From the NCBI RefSeq assembly GCF_037940415.1, contig NZ_CP149798.1, forward strand, positions 5,055,001 through 5,119,000: a stretch of 64,000 nt of DNA, read 5' to 3'. This stretch comes from Streptomyces sp. f51. GTDB lineage: Bacteria; Actinomycetota; Actinomycetes; Streptomycetales; Streptomycetaceae. This document shows, piece after piece, positions 25,339 to 33,647 of the stretch. The position numbers and the translations under genes were made by a program. Numbering within the stretch: the first letter of the stretch is position 1; every line of letters begins with the position of its first letter. The notes below the pieces were generated by a model. That model was given only the letters and a program-made list of their open reading frames with translations. It searched no databases and was not told the DNA's origin.

Positions 25339-26784
25339 CTACTTTGTGGCAGCCAGTGTTGCGGCTGTTTTCCTCGGCCGCCCGACGCTGCGCCGGGTGA
25401 TAAGGCCGAGTTCGGTGAAGGTGGCGTCGCTGTCGAGCGACTTGAGGTCGGGGTGCTCCGTGGCGAGGTGTCGCAGGACAGTCTTGATCGCCAGCTCGTA
25501 GTTCGAGCGGGTCGCACCGGAGGCGCCGGCTCGGTAGCACAGCGCCCGCTCGTCATAGACGGTCTTGGCGAGTGTGCCTTCGAAGAAGACGTGCACGGCG
25601 TACTCCTCGGTGCCGGACTCCTTGTTCTCGGGAATGGTTCGGAGGGCGTCGCGCTGCCATGGGAGCTCGGCGAGGGCGTCCACCACCTTGTGCGGGTCAA
25701 CATCGGCGACGCGGGCCGCCGCGATGACGTTCGCGATGACGTGGAGGCCAGCTGTTGCAGAGTGGAGATACCGCTTGCGGAACTCCGGGACGGTCAGGGT
25801 GTTCTTGGACAGCTCGCGCCAGCCGGGGATGCGCTCAAACGCGAGGTCAAGGAGTTCCACGACCTCGGCACCGACTGCGGTGAGGGCCTCGTTGCCGGTC
25901 AGCCCGGTGGCGGTCACTCGCTTGCGGATGACCGCCGCGAGGTGCGTCTCGCGGGCCTTCGGGGTACGGTCGCGGACACCGACGCCAGCGATGGCGGATG
26001 CTGCCGAGCGCACCCCTGCGGCCTTGTAGAGGCCAGCGAAGTTCGGGTCACGCCTCTTGTGCGCGGAGTCGGGGAGGTAGCCGACCCGGCCGGCGCACAG
26101 CCGTGCGTTTTTGATGACGTACTGGCCAAGGCGGTTGGTCGCGTTCTCCTTGTCCATGACGGCGATCAGTGATGGGTCGATGGGTTTGGTCGAGCCCATC
26201 TTCACGAACAGGGTGGCGAGGATATCGGGATCGCCCTCCAGGAGTAGCGTGATCTCCGTGGCGGACTGCTCCAGGTACCGGCGGACCACCAGGCCATCGC
26301 CCTCCTCTGCGTCCTTCACCAGCTTCCAGACCCGATCGAGGGCGTACTCCCTGTGCTGCCCGTCGACGGACCAGACGACCGGGGCGCCCTCGCGAACGGT
26401 GATCCTGGCCAGGGACACCCCGGGCATGACCTCCTGGATGACCTCGATCTCCATGAATTCCTCGTCCGGCTCCATGCCGACCACCAGCGTCCCCAGGTAG
26501 GGGCGCGAGGTGGTCCGAATGCCGTCGGCGATCTTCTTGACCTGTTCTTCGTAGAGGCCGCGCTGACCAGGGCGGCCGTCGTCATCGAGGTCATAGTCCT
26601 CGCGCTTGAGCAGGTTGTCGAAGGTCCAGTTCTCGGCGAGCGACTTCGTGGGCTCGGACCACACGATCTTCCGCAGCTCACCGGCCTGGGAGAGGAAGCC
26701 GATCCGCTCGAAGCGGATCGGGGGCTTCTCGCCCTTGAGGGCCGCACGCAGCCGCTTACTGTCGGGCAGGGTGGTCGTGCTCAA
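25339..26784 (-). CDS. DndB-like DGQHR-domain protein
   Basis: 481 aa. The family signature DGQHR is at residues 141-145 (WSVDGQHREYALDRVW). DndB proteins are linked to DNA phosphorothioation, where DndB regulates the dnd genes; related DGQHR proteins occur with other DNA-modification loci. No dndA, C, D, E or F-H gene is in the window, so this is a solitary copy whose role may differ. It sits between int and the attachment site of element A and points toward int. Upstream is an AT-rich stretch (26,890-26,955) that should hold the promoter, and a large hairpin inside the leader. It could be a defence gene, a regulator or an anti-restriction factor. Confidence 0.8.
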   Translation of the reverse strand: MSTTTLPDSKRLRAALKGEKPPIRFERIGFLSQAGELRKIVWSEPTKSLAENWTFDNLLKREDYDLDDDGRPGQRGLYEEQVKKIADGIRTTSRPYLGTLVVGMEPDEEFMEIEVIQEVMPGVSLARITVREGAPVVWSVDGQHREYALDRVWKLVKDAEEGDGLVVRRYLEQSATEITLLLEGDPDILATLFVKMGSTKPIDPSLIAVMDKENATNRLGQYVIKNARLCAGRVGYLPDSAHKRRDPNFAGLYKAAGVRSAASAIAGVGVRDRTPKARETHLAAVIRKRVTATGLTGNEALTAVGAEVVELLDLAFERIPGWRELSKNTLTVPEFRKRYLHSATAGLHVIANVIAAARVADVDPHKVVDALAELPWQRDALRTIPENKESGTEEYAVHVFFEGTLAKTVYDERALCYRAGASGATRSNYELAIKTVLRHLATEHPDLKSLDSDATFTELGLITRRSVGRPRKTAATLAATK

Positions 26785-26826
26785 GGCACTAACCTCGTCT
26801 CTGCGGGCCTACGGTCCGCATACGGG

Positions 26827-26874
26827 TCCGGCCCGGCGGCACGCTTGTCCAGAGCTCCCAGCCGCCGGGCCGGA
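26827..26874. promoter_or_regulatory. Large hairpin in the leader of the DndB-like gene
   Basis: TCCGGCCCGGCGGC (26,827-26,840) pairs perfectly with GCCGCCGGGCCGGA (26,861-26,874), 20-base loop. On the plus strand it is followed by GCTTTTTG, a terminator plan, yet no rightward gene lies before it. On the minus strand it is in the 5' leader of the DndB-like gene, 43 bases from the start codon. Confidence 0.7.
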
Positions 26875-27280
26875 GCTTTTTGTGTTATCCGCCACGTTAG
26901 CCGGGTCACACGAAAATTAAAAACCCGTCAGGAAATGCGCCTGGCCTATATTTTGTGGACGGGTGACGTGGGCGGTGCGGCTGGGCCTAGCGCGGCTGGA
27001 TGTCCAGCGTGGGCTCTCGGGCAGGCGCACGGCGTTGCTCGTCATCGCCACGCTTGACGCCAGACCTGATCCCGTGAGTGAGGGCGTGGTGCCAGGCGGT
27101 TCCGCTGGAGCGAGGGTGTCTTGCGGCGTAACGATCGTCCGGGCCGAGCCGGCAGGTGTCGCTACGGGACCTCGGCATTTCCTGGGCTCACCTGCGGCAA
27201 CGTTCCAAGATCCCGTCCACGCCTCGTCCACAGGTCCTGACATGGAGCCGCTTCGGGCTGCATCCGCCTGCACATACGCG

Positions 27281-27320
27281 AAGACCCCGGCCTCAGCGTT
27301 TCCGCTGGTGACGGGGTCTT
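27281..27320. terminator. Terminator beside the detached att copy
   Basis: AAGACCCCG (27,281-27,289) pairs with CGGGGTCTT (27,312-27,320), with an inner CAGCG/CGCTG stem. It lies where the downstream terminator of the tRNA gene would be once element B leaves, so it may serve the restored tRNA. Confidence 0.7.
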
Positions 27321-27337
27321 TGGGCACCTCATGAGGG

Positions 27338-27380
27338 GTGCCCCCGGCAGGATTCGAACCTGCGCACACGGCTCCGGAGG
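27338..27380. repeat. Attachment site copy, 3' part of tRNA-Arg(CCG)
   Basis: 43 bases identical to 48,663-48,705, running from the tRNA 3' end through the T arm to the anticodon loop. Only this part of the tRNA is present, so it is not a functional gene. It marks both the right end of element A and the left end of element B. Confidence 0.92.
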
Positions 27381-27537
27381 GCATGCCAGCAACATCTGAA
27401 ACAGAGGCCCTGGCCTGCGGTTTCTCGGCAAGATCGAGGCTTCGGTACCCATCTCTATCACGTACCGTGCACAGCGCGCGCCTCTGCGAGGTCTCATGGA
27501 TCGCGGCCCCGAGCGCGCCGGCGGCGGAGTGAGTCGA

Positions 27538-27939
27538 TCAATCCCCTGGTGGAGCAGGCTTGCGCATCCTGCGGCCGACCTCGTTTCCTCGGTCGTTGAA
27601 GAGGTCGACCATGTCGTACGACTTGATCTCCGGCGGGAACATGGCGTGTACGTCCAGCGTCCCGTCGTCGATGAGGTGCAGCGCCTTCACGTCAGCCCGG
27701 AATATTGCATCGGAGCCATCGCGCTTCACCAGAAGGACCATCTCCCGGGCGTCGCAGAGCTGGTTGTCGCAGTACAGCTCCAGACGACCCGGGTCCTTGG
27801 GGGTATCTGACATAGAGCGTTTGAGGGTCTGCCCGCCGCAGAACATGCACTGCACCGGCCTAGCCTGGGCGCCAGATGTCGCTTCCGTCTGATGCCGGCG
27901 CAGCCACGGTGTGGCCCCTGCATCCCACCTCTTGTCCAT
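27538..27939 (-). CDS. Hypothetical protein with zinc-ribbon cysteines
   Basis: 133 aa from the ATG at 27,939 (MDKRWDAGATPWLRRHQ). Cysteines CMFCGGQ near residue 31 and CDNQLCDAREM near residue 57 form a four-Cys ribbon, followed by a beta-rich part with ALHLIDDGTLDVHAMFPPEIKSYDMVDLF. The family is not recognised. It is the first gene inside the left end of element B and points toward the attachment site. It could be a small DNA-binding or regulatory protein. Confidence 0.6.
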   Translation of the reverse strand: MDKRWDAGATPWLRRHQTEATSGAQARPVQCMFCGGQTLKRSMSDTPKDPGRLELYCDNQLCDAREMVLLVKRDGSDAIFRADVKALHLIDDGTLDVHAMFPPEIKSYDMVDLFNDRGNEVGRRMRKPAPPGD

Positions 27940-28128
27940 GCCAATCAGACTATGTGGGGTTTGTTCGTGTGGGGGCGGTTTCATCGATTGAAGGACGATG
28001 GCATAGGCAACGTCATGCTCGGGCGTCGCTCGTGGGCAGACTGGCCGCATTGCGACAAACCCCGTTCGGATCACCTCAAAGATCACTATGGGTCAGTTCA
28101 CGAATGCAGACCGTCTTGAGGGTGGTCG

Positions 28129-29172
28129 CTACTCTCCGAAGAAATCTCCATGCGATGTAAAGCCACCGCGATTCATTCGCGGTTCGGCGCTCCGGCGCCA
28201 GTAGTTCCACCTCTCCGCCAAGTAGAATTTCCTTTCATCGCTCATCAAGGGGGTAGCGTTCAATACCGCAGATATGTCTGCGATCTCTGCGGCAACGTTC
28301 TCTGTGCTGCTACCAGTTGTTAGAGTGGGCGGAACTGCTACTACCTTGAATTCCCCTCGCCGGCCCGTGATCGTGATCGAGTTGGCCGCATCTCGTTCTG
28401 GTCTGAGTTGATCAAAGGTGTAGAGGTATTCTGAAGCCCGAGGGATCAAGTCTCGCTTCCTCCTCAGGAAGCCCGGATCTCTGTGGCGACTTTCGCCTGC
28501 CCTGAACTCGGCGTCACGTCCATAGATTAGAATGAACTGCATTTCGATTCTGTGGTATCCGAGATCTACGGGTATGTAGGCATGACGAAACGCCAACATA
28601 TTTTCGGGGATTGAGAACCAGACTTTCCATTCCAGGATCTGGTCGAGGGCTTGGGTCAGGTAGGCGGTGGATTGCCCGTCAAGTGTAAACCACGGCTTGC
28701 TGGGGGCCTCTATCTCGATACATAGGGCGTAGACGGTCGCAGTGTCGCTTCTGACCCACATGAAGTCGGGTACGCGTTCATGGCTGACCCCCTTTAGTGA
28801 GGGCTGAGTAATTACAGCACCCCAGCATGAACCATGGTGGCCCCGCCCCACGTCATCTCCGGCCCCCGGGAGGAGTGATGGGTGCTGTTCAAGGAAACGC
28901 TGAACCTCAAGCTCGGCGGGTGACGAGTCCAGAAGGCGGCGCCATTCAGCCATAACCCATGGCTCATATTCTTCCCAAGTTACAGGGGCGGGGCGCTCAG
29001 GGTTGAGCGATTCGGCGTCGTCGGAAAGAATAGGCGAGAACTCGAATTCATCTGGCCTGTGATTCTGGTGCCTGGCGTTCATGGCTTGTACGGCATTTTC
29101 GTAACTGCCGTACTCTTCCAGAATGTTCAACTCTGCATTGATGTGGTTGTACGGCTCTGGTGTGAGTTCCAT
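28129..29172 (-). CDS. Shedu-like (DUF4263) nuclease candidate
   Basis: 347 aa with lower GC than the neighbours. It has the features of the Shedu/DUF4263 group: VQRFLEQHPSLLPG (91-103), then VPDFMWVR with Asp136, IEIEAPSKPWFT with Glu153/Glu155 and Lys159, and QALDQILEWKVWF. This order is that of a PD-(D/E)xK nuclease core, with a Glu where many nucleases have the Lys and the Lys four residues on. Shedu proteins act as single-gene anti-phage systems. The long N-terminal part (1-85) is helical and unassigned. It is transcribed away from the Toprim gene, and both may share the 330-base gap as promoter region. Confidence 0.75.
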   Translation of the reverse strand: MELTPEPYNHINAELNILEEYGSYENAVQAMNARHQNHRPDEFEFSPILSDDAESLNPERPAPVTWEEYEPWVMAEWRRLLDSSPAELEVQRFLEQHPSLLPGAGDDVGRGHHGSCWGAVITQPSLKGVSHERVPDFMWVRSDTATVYALCIEIEAPSKPWFTLDGQSTAYLTQALDQILEWKVWFSIPENMLAFRHAYIPVDLGYHRIEMQFILIYGRDAEFRAGESRHRDPGFLRRKRDLIPRASEYLYTFDQLRPERDAANSITITGRRGEFKVVAVPPTLTTGSSTENVAAEIADISAVLNATPLMSDERKFYLAERWNYWRRSAEPRMNRGGFTSHGDFFGE

Positions 29173-29504
29173 TTGCTTCCCCCGAGTTCTGTCACTGGTG
29201 ATAAGCCGTCGTTGCCCTGTGCTGATGAAATCGACCGATGTGAAACGATACCGAGGTGCCCCGATGGATGGAGGTCGTACGAGGAGACTGGTTGACGCGA
29301 GTCTGGGGCGTCCCGTGTTCTGCTGCCGTAACCTCTTCGCTGGGTTGTTGGCCTGGTGGTTGACAGGATGTCTGTGCGCTGGGGTGTCGCCGGGCGCGCT
29401 GTCCAGGGAGCGTGTCGGTTCCGGCGCGTTGGAGCCGTGAGGAGGACGCCTGTCTTGACAGCGTCACCCACGCCTGCGGCGGTGCATCAGACCGAGGGGG
29501 AGCA
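29173..29504. promoter_or_regulatory. Divergent promoter region of two defence-like genes
   Basis: About 330 bases between the Shedu-like and Toprim-type genes with no convincing coding frame. It should hold promoters for both. No clear palindrome was found. Confidence 0.4.
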
Positions 29505-30836
29505 ATGAGCGACCGATGGCGACTGCGGCTCGAAGACCAGCAGATCATGTGGGGGAAGAACGAGCTGCCGTCTCGGCTTATGACGGTCTTCCAGGAAGAT
29601 GACAAGTATCTGGACGAGACGTGGGCTCGTCAGATTGACGATGCCAACGCTGCTGGGGCGGTCGACGCTGCCGTCACGGATATTGACGATGGCGACGACG
29701 AGACCGACGAAGGAATCGACGAAACAGACGAGGATATACACAATCTCTTCGGCTACAGCGCAACCGTCGCGACCGTCCTATCTCGTCTGAAGCTTATGGG
29801 CTTCAGCCCGGAAGGAAGCCGGCGGGCGATGGCGTCAGAACTTCAAGAGCTTCGTGACTGGGGCGGCGAAGACGCCCTGTATGACTCCTCGCCGGGAGGT
29901 GAACCAACGCGCTTCGATGTTTCCTGCGAAGGCGTGGTCACGATCGGGCTGGATGCGCACCGAAAGAGCTGCGGTTGGTGGGGGCCAGAGCGTGAGGCGG
30001 GACTGAGTAGGCTGGAGAGCCTTTGTCTCGACCGTCTAGAACTGTTCTTCGAAGACGATGAAGATCCTCGAATCCTTCTCAGCGCTCTCCTGAACGATCA
30101 AGATCTCACGAAGACACTTCGGCTCGACCTTTCCGATCTCCTTGCCGCAGACTATTTCCGCAGCACTGATCAAGTGTCCACGCGTGCCCTCGAAGAGCTG
30201 AGGGAATCCACGGTGAACACAGGTCCGATAATTGTGATCACGGAAGGAAAGTTCGACTCGCGTGTGCTTGCCCGGGCTCTCAGGCTCGTGCGGCCCGATG
30301 TGGCAGGGTATTTCAATTTCTGGGACCTTGAAGCCATGAAGGCCGCAGGAGGGACGGACCGTGTTGTCGCCAATCTACGCAGCTTTGCCGCTGCTGGAGT
30401 AATGAACCGTGTGATTGGGCTTCTGGACAACGACAGTGCTGGCCGACAGGCAGAGAGGCAGTTGGCGAGTGTGCCCCTTCCTAAACACTACCGTTATTGC
30501 CGTCTGCCAGATCTCGAATACGGTCGATCTTATCCGACCCTCGGCCCATCAGGAGACGGCGAGAGCGATATAAACGCACGAGCGTGCTCGGTCGAGTTCT
30601 ACTTCGGAACTGAATGTCTTCGTGGGGTCGACGGGTATCTCGTCCCGGTTCGATGGAGGGGGTACAACGAGGCTATCTCGGATTATCAAGGTGAGCTTGT
30701 CAATAAGCCTTACGTTCAGAGCCGGATTGAAGATGCTCTGAGTAAGGCAGAAGCTGGTGGGGCAGCTCTAGGCGAGGAGTGGGCCCCCATGAGACAGCTA
30801 GCCGAGAGACTGATCGAAGTGGCAGAGGCGAACTGA
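29505..30836 (+). CDS. HEPN/Toprim-type protein, defence candidate
   Basis: 443 aa from ATG 29,505, with GAGGGGGAGC just upstream. A Toprim domain is seen from residue ~240: VITEGKFDSRVLARAL (Glu247) and GLLDNDSAGRQAE (Asp308, Asp310), the conserved acidic residues for metal. The N-terminal ~230 residues are helical with a very acidic stretch (residues ~50-75) and match the plan of HEPN/Toprim-associated proteins. These families are reported in defence islands and may cut nucleic acid. No canonical Rx4-6H motif was found in the N-terminal part. Lower-GC composition suggests transfer. It stands alone, before the GntR gene. Confidence 0.75.
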   Translation: MSDRWRLRLEDQQIMWGKNELPSRLMTVFQEDDKYLDETWARQIDDANAAGAVDAAVTDIDDGDDETDEGIDETDEDIHNLFGYSATVATVLSRLKLMGFSPEGSRRAMASELQELRDWGGEDALYDSSPGGEPTRFDVSCEGVVTIGLDAHRKSCGWWGPEREAGLSRLESLCLDRLELFFEDDEDPRILLSALLNDQDLTKTLRLDLSDLLAADYFRSTDQVSTRALEELRESTVNTGPIIVITEGKFDSRVLARALRLVRPDVAGYFNFWDLEAMKAAGGTDRVVANLRSFAAAGVMNRVIGLLDNDSAGRQAERQLASVPLPKHYRYCRLPDLEYGRSYPTLGPSGDGESDINARACSVEFYFGTECLRGVDGYLVPVRWRGYNEAISDYQGELVNKPYVQSRIEDALSKAEAGGAALGEEWAPMRQLAERLIEVAEAN

Positions 30837-30894
30837 GCTATTGCTCTGTAGAACCTCGGGGTACGGTCTGGGTGGTCTAGGAAGGAGGCGGCCT

Positions 30895-31341
30895 GTGCCG
30901 CAAGCGAGTCCGCGAGGTACGTACTTGCAGGTCTCCGAATCGTTGCGTCAGCAGATCGAGTTGAGCGATGACGCGGCCAAGTTGCCATCGGAGGCAGCGC
31001 TTATGCGCTCGTATGGAGTGTCCCGCAACACGATCCGCCGCGCTCTCAAGGTGCTGGAGGCCGAAGGCGTGGTGGAGTCTGCTCCTGGGATTGGGTGGCG
31101 TGTGGCTCGGGCTGGCGATCATCGGTCGCTCGCCGAACGGATGACTGATCTGATGTCAGAAGACGCACTCTCAGCTGGCGATTCGTACCCGTCTGAAGCG
31201 AAGCTCTGCGAGCGGTTCGGGGCGTCCCGTACTGCTGTGCGTCGGGTCCTTGCTCAGATGGAGGGGAACGGCTTGCTCGCCACAGTCCATGGCAAGGGGC
31301 GAACCGTGCGTGGTCTCCCAACCCCTACGGTCCGGCCGTAG
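30895..31341 (+). CDS. Regulator with two GntR-type winged helices
   Basis: 148 aa from GTG 30,895, with GGAGG in place. Two consecutive winged-helix units are visible: LPSEAALMRSYGVSRNTIRRALKVLEAEG near the N-terminus, and YPSEAKLCERFGASRTAVRRVLAQMEGNG about 85 residues later, each ending with a short beta wing (APGIGWRV and VHGKGRTV). There is no ligand-binding UTRA or FCD domain. A single chain with two DNA-binding units could bind an operator as a pseudo-dimer. It begins the regulatory block of element B. Confidence 0.8.
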   Translation: MPQASPRGTYLQVSESLRQQIELSDDAAKLPSEAALMRSYGVSRNTIRRALKVLEAEGVVESAPGIGWRVARAGDHRSLAERMTDLMSEDALSAGDSYPSEAKLCERFGASRTAVRRVLAQMEGNGLLATVHGKGRTVRGLPTPTVRP

Positions 31342-31352
31342 TCTTGGCCGCC

Positions 31353-31922
31353 ATGGGACTGACTGAGTGGGCGTACTCGCTCTCCGAATCGCTGCTGTCC
31401 GATCCGCTCCCGCGCCGGTGGGCGCATTCGCTCGGGGTCGCCAAGCGCGCTCGCTCCCTGGGCTCGATCATGGGTGACGATGCCGAGTTGCTGGAAGCTG
31501 CCGCGGTGCTCCATGACATCGGGTACGCGCCGGCCATCGCCACGACCGGCTTTCACCCGCTGGACGGCGCGCGGTTCCTCCGCGACCAGGAGAAGGCAGA
31601 TGAGCGGGTCGTTCGTCTCGTGGCTCACCATTCCTGCGCTCTGTTGGAAGCCGAGGAGCGTGGACTGAGGCAGGAGCTAGAGGGGGAGTTCGAGCTAGAG
31701 CGCCCGGACCTGGTCGACGCCCTGCTGTTCTGCGATATGACGACGACGCCCGACGGGACGCAGACCACGCCGACCGCGCGGCTGGACGAGATCGTGCGGC
31801 GGTACGGCCCGGACACGATCGTCGGGCGGTTCATCCAGCGCGCGGCACCCGAGATTCACGCAGCGGCGAGGCGTGTCGAGGGCCGGTTGGCGCAAGTCTC
31901 TGCCGACAGTCAGCCGATGTAG
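31353..31922 (+). CDS. HD-domain phosphohydrolase-like protein
   Basis: 189 aa. HD motifs: RRWAHSLGVAKRA (His), AAVLHDIGYAPA (HD pair) and later LLFCDMTTTPDG (Asp), spaced as in HDIG-type phosphohydrolases. Substrate could be a nucleotide or cyclic nucleotide; not shown by the sequence. Genes of this type are regular neighbours of the Nudix gene in Streptomyces AICEs. Its 3' end overlaps the convergent Nudix gene by 13 bases. Confidence 0.8.
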   Translation: MGLTEWAYSLSESLLSDPLPRRWAHSLGVAKRARSLGSIMGDDAELLEAAAVLHDIGYAPAIATTGFHPLDGARFLRDQEKADERVVRLVAHHSCALLEAEERGLRQELEGEFELERPDLVDALLFCDMTTTPDGTQTTPTARLDEIVRRYGPDTIVGRFIQRAAPEIHAAARRVEGRLAQVSADSQPM

Positions 31923-32383
31923 GGCTCTCGTCGCGAGTCGTCGAGACCGTGGCGGATGCGCAGCATCATCGACGGGTGGATGTCCAGTCCGTCAAGGTCC
32001 GTTGGGTTAACCCAACGGACCTCTTTTGACTCGCTGCTCGTACGCAGCGAACCGCCGGTGGGGTGGGCTCGGAAGCAGATGGAGAACTGTTGCCGGACCT
32101 CTCCGTCGTCGTACGCCAGCACGTGTTCAGGGTCTGTGTAGAGCCCCACGATGCTGTCTACGTCAACGTCAATGCCGGTCTCTTCCGCGACCTCACGGAC
32201 GACGGTGTCGCCGATGCGCTCGCCGATGTCGTGGCCACCGCCGGGCAGTGCCCACAGATCGTTGTCCGTCTTGTGGATGAGCAGCAACCGTCCCGCGTCG
32301 TCTCGGACGATCGCAGTGACCGAGGGCACGACCGAGTTGGCCTGAGGCGCGTTCGGGTCGCGGAAGTAGTCGATACGGCTCAT
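31910..32383 (-). CDS. Nudix hydrolase, Pif-like
   Basis: 157 aa. The Nudix box reads GGGHDIGERIGDTVVREVAEETGI, with the full G-x5-E-x7-R-E-x2-E-E-x-G pattern. In pSAM2 the Nudix protein Pif gives immunity against entry of a second copy, and this gene lies in a comparable regulatory block, so a Pif-like role is a fair guess. It is translationally coupled to the XRE-type gene (overlap of one base at the ATG). Alternative: a housekeeping nucleotide-cleaning enzyme. Confidence 0.85.
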   Translation of the reverse strand: MSRIDYFRDPNAPQANSVVPSVTAIVRDDAGRLLLIHKTDNDLWALPGGGHDIGERIGDTVVREVAEETGIDVDVDSIVGLYTDPEHVLAYDDGEVRQQFSICFRAHPTGGSLRTSSESKEVRWVNPTDLDGLDIHPSMMLRIRHGLDDSRREPYIG

Positions 32384-33150
32384 CAGGCAGTGCCTTCCCA
32401 ATCGGCAGGTGAAGAGATTGAGCGGGCAGATTCCCAGACCTTCTCAACACTCTCTGCGTAGGCGTCGAAGAGTTCACCGCCGGGCACGCGCCGTAGGTGT
32501 AGCACGGGCGACATGTAGGCGCCGACTCCGTAGAGGTGTCCGTTCGCCAGCATCTCGTCATCGGCCCGGTAGATGGAGTTGTAGAGGGTCGTACCGTGCA
32601 ACCGGAACTCCACCCCGGGGAGGCCGAAGAGAGGGCCGTAGTTGATGAGGGCGTTCCGGATCTTGCCTGCCATCGCCGCGCCGATCCCTTCGTCCTCGCC
32701 GCGCACCGCTACGGCCGACGACGTGGGCTCTCCCAGGATGAAGCGGATAGGTACCCCGTCGGCTGACTTCTCTTTCACGATGCGGTGGAACGACGCGTCT
32801 TCCGTGAGCCAGAACCCGGAGTACACCAACAGGTCGAACTGGCGGATCGCCTTGGAGTAGAGGTTCGTCCAGAGGGTTTGCATCACGACGGACCTGTGTG
32901 GATAGAGCCTGACCAACTCCGCGTTGCCGGCGGCCGCGACCTCGGCTGACGTGCGCTCGTCCGGCCACAGGTACGACACCTCGCACCTCAACAGGGATGC
33001 TGTTGCGAACTGGAAGCGGCGATATGGCTTGCGCTCGGGTTCGTTGATCCATCGTTCGACCGTCTTGGACGCGACCCCGAGCCGTTCGGCGACCTCATCG
33101 AGCGTCAGGCCTAAGTCCACTATCGCGCCGCGCAGTCGCTCGTTCGCCAT
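32383..33150 (-). CDS. XRE-type HTH protein with C-terminal PLD-like domain
   Basis: 255 aa from ATG 33,150. The N-terminal HTH is LGLTLDEVAERLGVASKTVERWINE (residues ~12-35). The rest includes DLLVYSGFWLTEDASFHRIV and GVPIRFILGEP, as in the DUF5919 type that often follows such HTH domains and recalls phospholipase D folds without its HKD motifs. A cluster of ACGACTT direct and inverted copies lies 20-70 bases upstream and is probably its operator. Coupled to the Nudix gene downstream. Likely a regulator of the element; substrate or ligand unknown. Confidence 0.75.
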   Translation of the reverse strand: MANERLRGAIVDLGLTLDEVAERLGVASKTVERWINEPERKPYRRFQFATASLLRCEVSYLWPDERTSAEVAAAGNAELVRLYPHRSVVMQTLWTNLYSKAIRQFDLLVYSGFWLTEDASFHRIVKEKSADGVPIRFILGEPTSSAVAVRGEDEGIGAAMAGKIRNALINYGPLFGLPGVEFRLHGTTLYNSIYRADDEMLANGHLYGVGAYMSPVLHLRRVPGGELFDAYAESVEKVWESARSISSPADWEGTA

Positions 33151-33172
33151 GTCCAACCTCCGCCATGCCGGG

Positions 33173-33219
33173 ACGACTTGGTACGACTTCACAGTAGCCA
33201 AGCGCGACTCAAGTCGTAC
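33173..33219. promoter_or_regulatory. ACGACTT operator cluster
   Basis: Two direct copies of ACGACTT (33,173-33,179; 33,183-33,189). The second lies in GTACGACTT (33,181-33,189), whose exact inverse AAGTCGTAC is at 33,211-33,219. Located just before the XRE-type gene; probable autoregulatory site. Confidence 0.65.
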
Positions 33220-33647
33220 ATCCGCGAAGTCGATCGTCGCCGCCTCCGGCGCCAGTCTGTAGGTACATCGAGCGCGAGGAGCTCGCAGCACTCCAACAGC
33301 CGAAGGGCTTGACGGGGCGAACTCCTCTCTGCAAGATGAGGAACAGGTAATACATGTTCCTCTCGTTCGGATCGCTTCAACGAACCGGGCGAGCGCAAGA
33401 CAAGGGGCCCGGGGCAGAGCGGGCCGAGGGACCCGGACCCCTGGTCAACCGGAGGGCTGAGGCCAATAGGCCTCACGTCTCCGTACGCCTGAAACGGGAG
33501 CTCGTGTTCCCGAAGGAGACAACGCACCACCTCACCTTTCCGCAGCTCAACGGCTGTGGGCCGGTTGCCTCCGCTGCTCGTCTCGTACGAGCGGCGCAGA
33601 GGGGAACCGCGACAGCGTTTCCGCCTCATCATCTGAGAGGACCGTTC
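33220..33647. promoter_or_regulatory. Leader of the element B transfer region
   Basis: About 430 bases with no convincing gene. It should carry the rightward promoter for the long operon beginning at 33,648. GC-rich near-repeats are present (CCCGGGGC, CCCGGACCCC) but nothing definite. Confidence 0.4.

Larger units (their letters stand above)
26785..27337. other. Non-coding right end of element A
   Basis: About 550 bases without a gene. Holds the leader hairpin, a markedly AT-rich stretch around 26,890-26,955 (promoter and perhaps integrase arm sites) and a terminator next to the attachment repeat. No coding frame with good codon use was seen. Confidence 0.5.
680..27380. mobile_element. Element A: AICE with RepSA-type replication and left-hand defence cargo
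   Basis: The AICE core (KorSA-like regulator, TraB, Spd genes, RepSA, Xis, Int; 17.9-25.3 kb) is clear. The right end is the 43-bp tRNA-derived repeat at 27,338-27,380. The left end is inferred from the 17-mer at 680-696 and the return to chromosomal gene content at the GNAT gene. If right, about 26.7 kb moved as a unit, including the helicase/methylase/DUF499 cassette and the SMC-HEPN gene. The left boundary could instead lie further in, in which case the cargo is an independent island. Confidence 0.6.

Noticed and set aside
27338..27380. Second tRNA-Arg gene
   Set aside because: Only the 3' 43 bases are present; acceptor 5' strand, D arm and half of the anticodon arm are missing.
33420..33440. 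Single GACCCGGA, the pSVH1 TraB recognition octamer
   Set aside because: Only one copy here, so chance occurrence is likely; the CTAG block behind traB is a better clt candidate.
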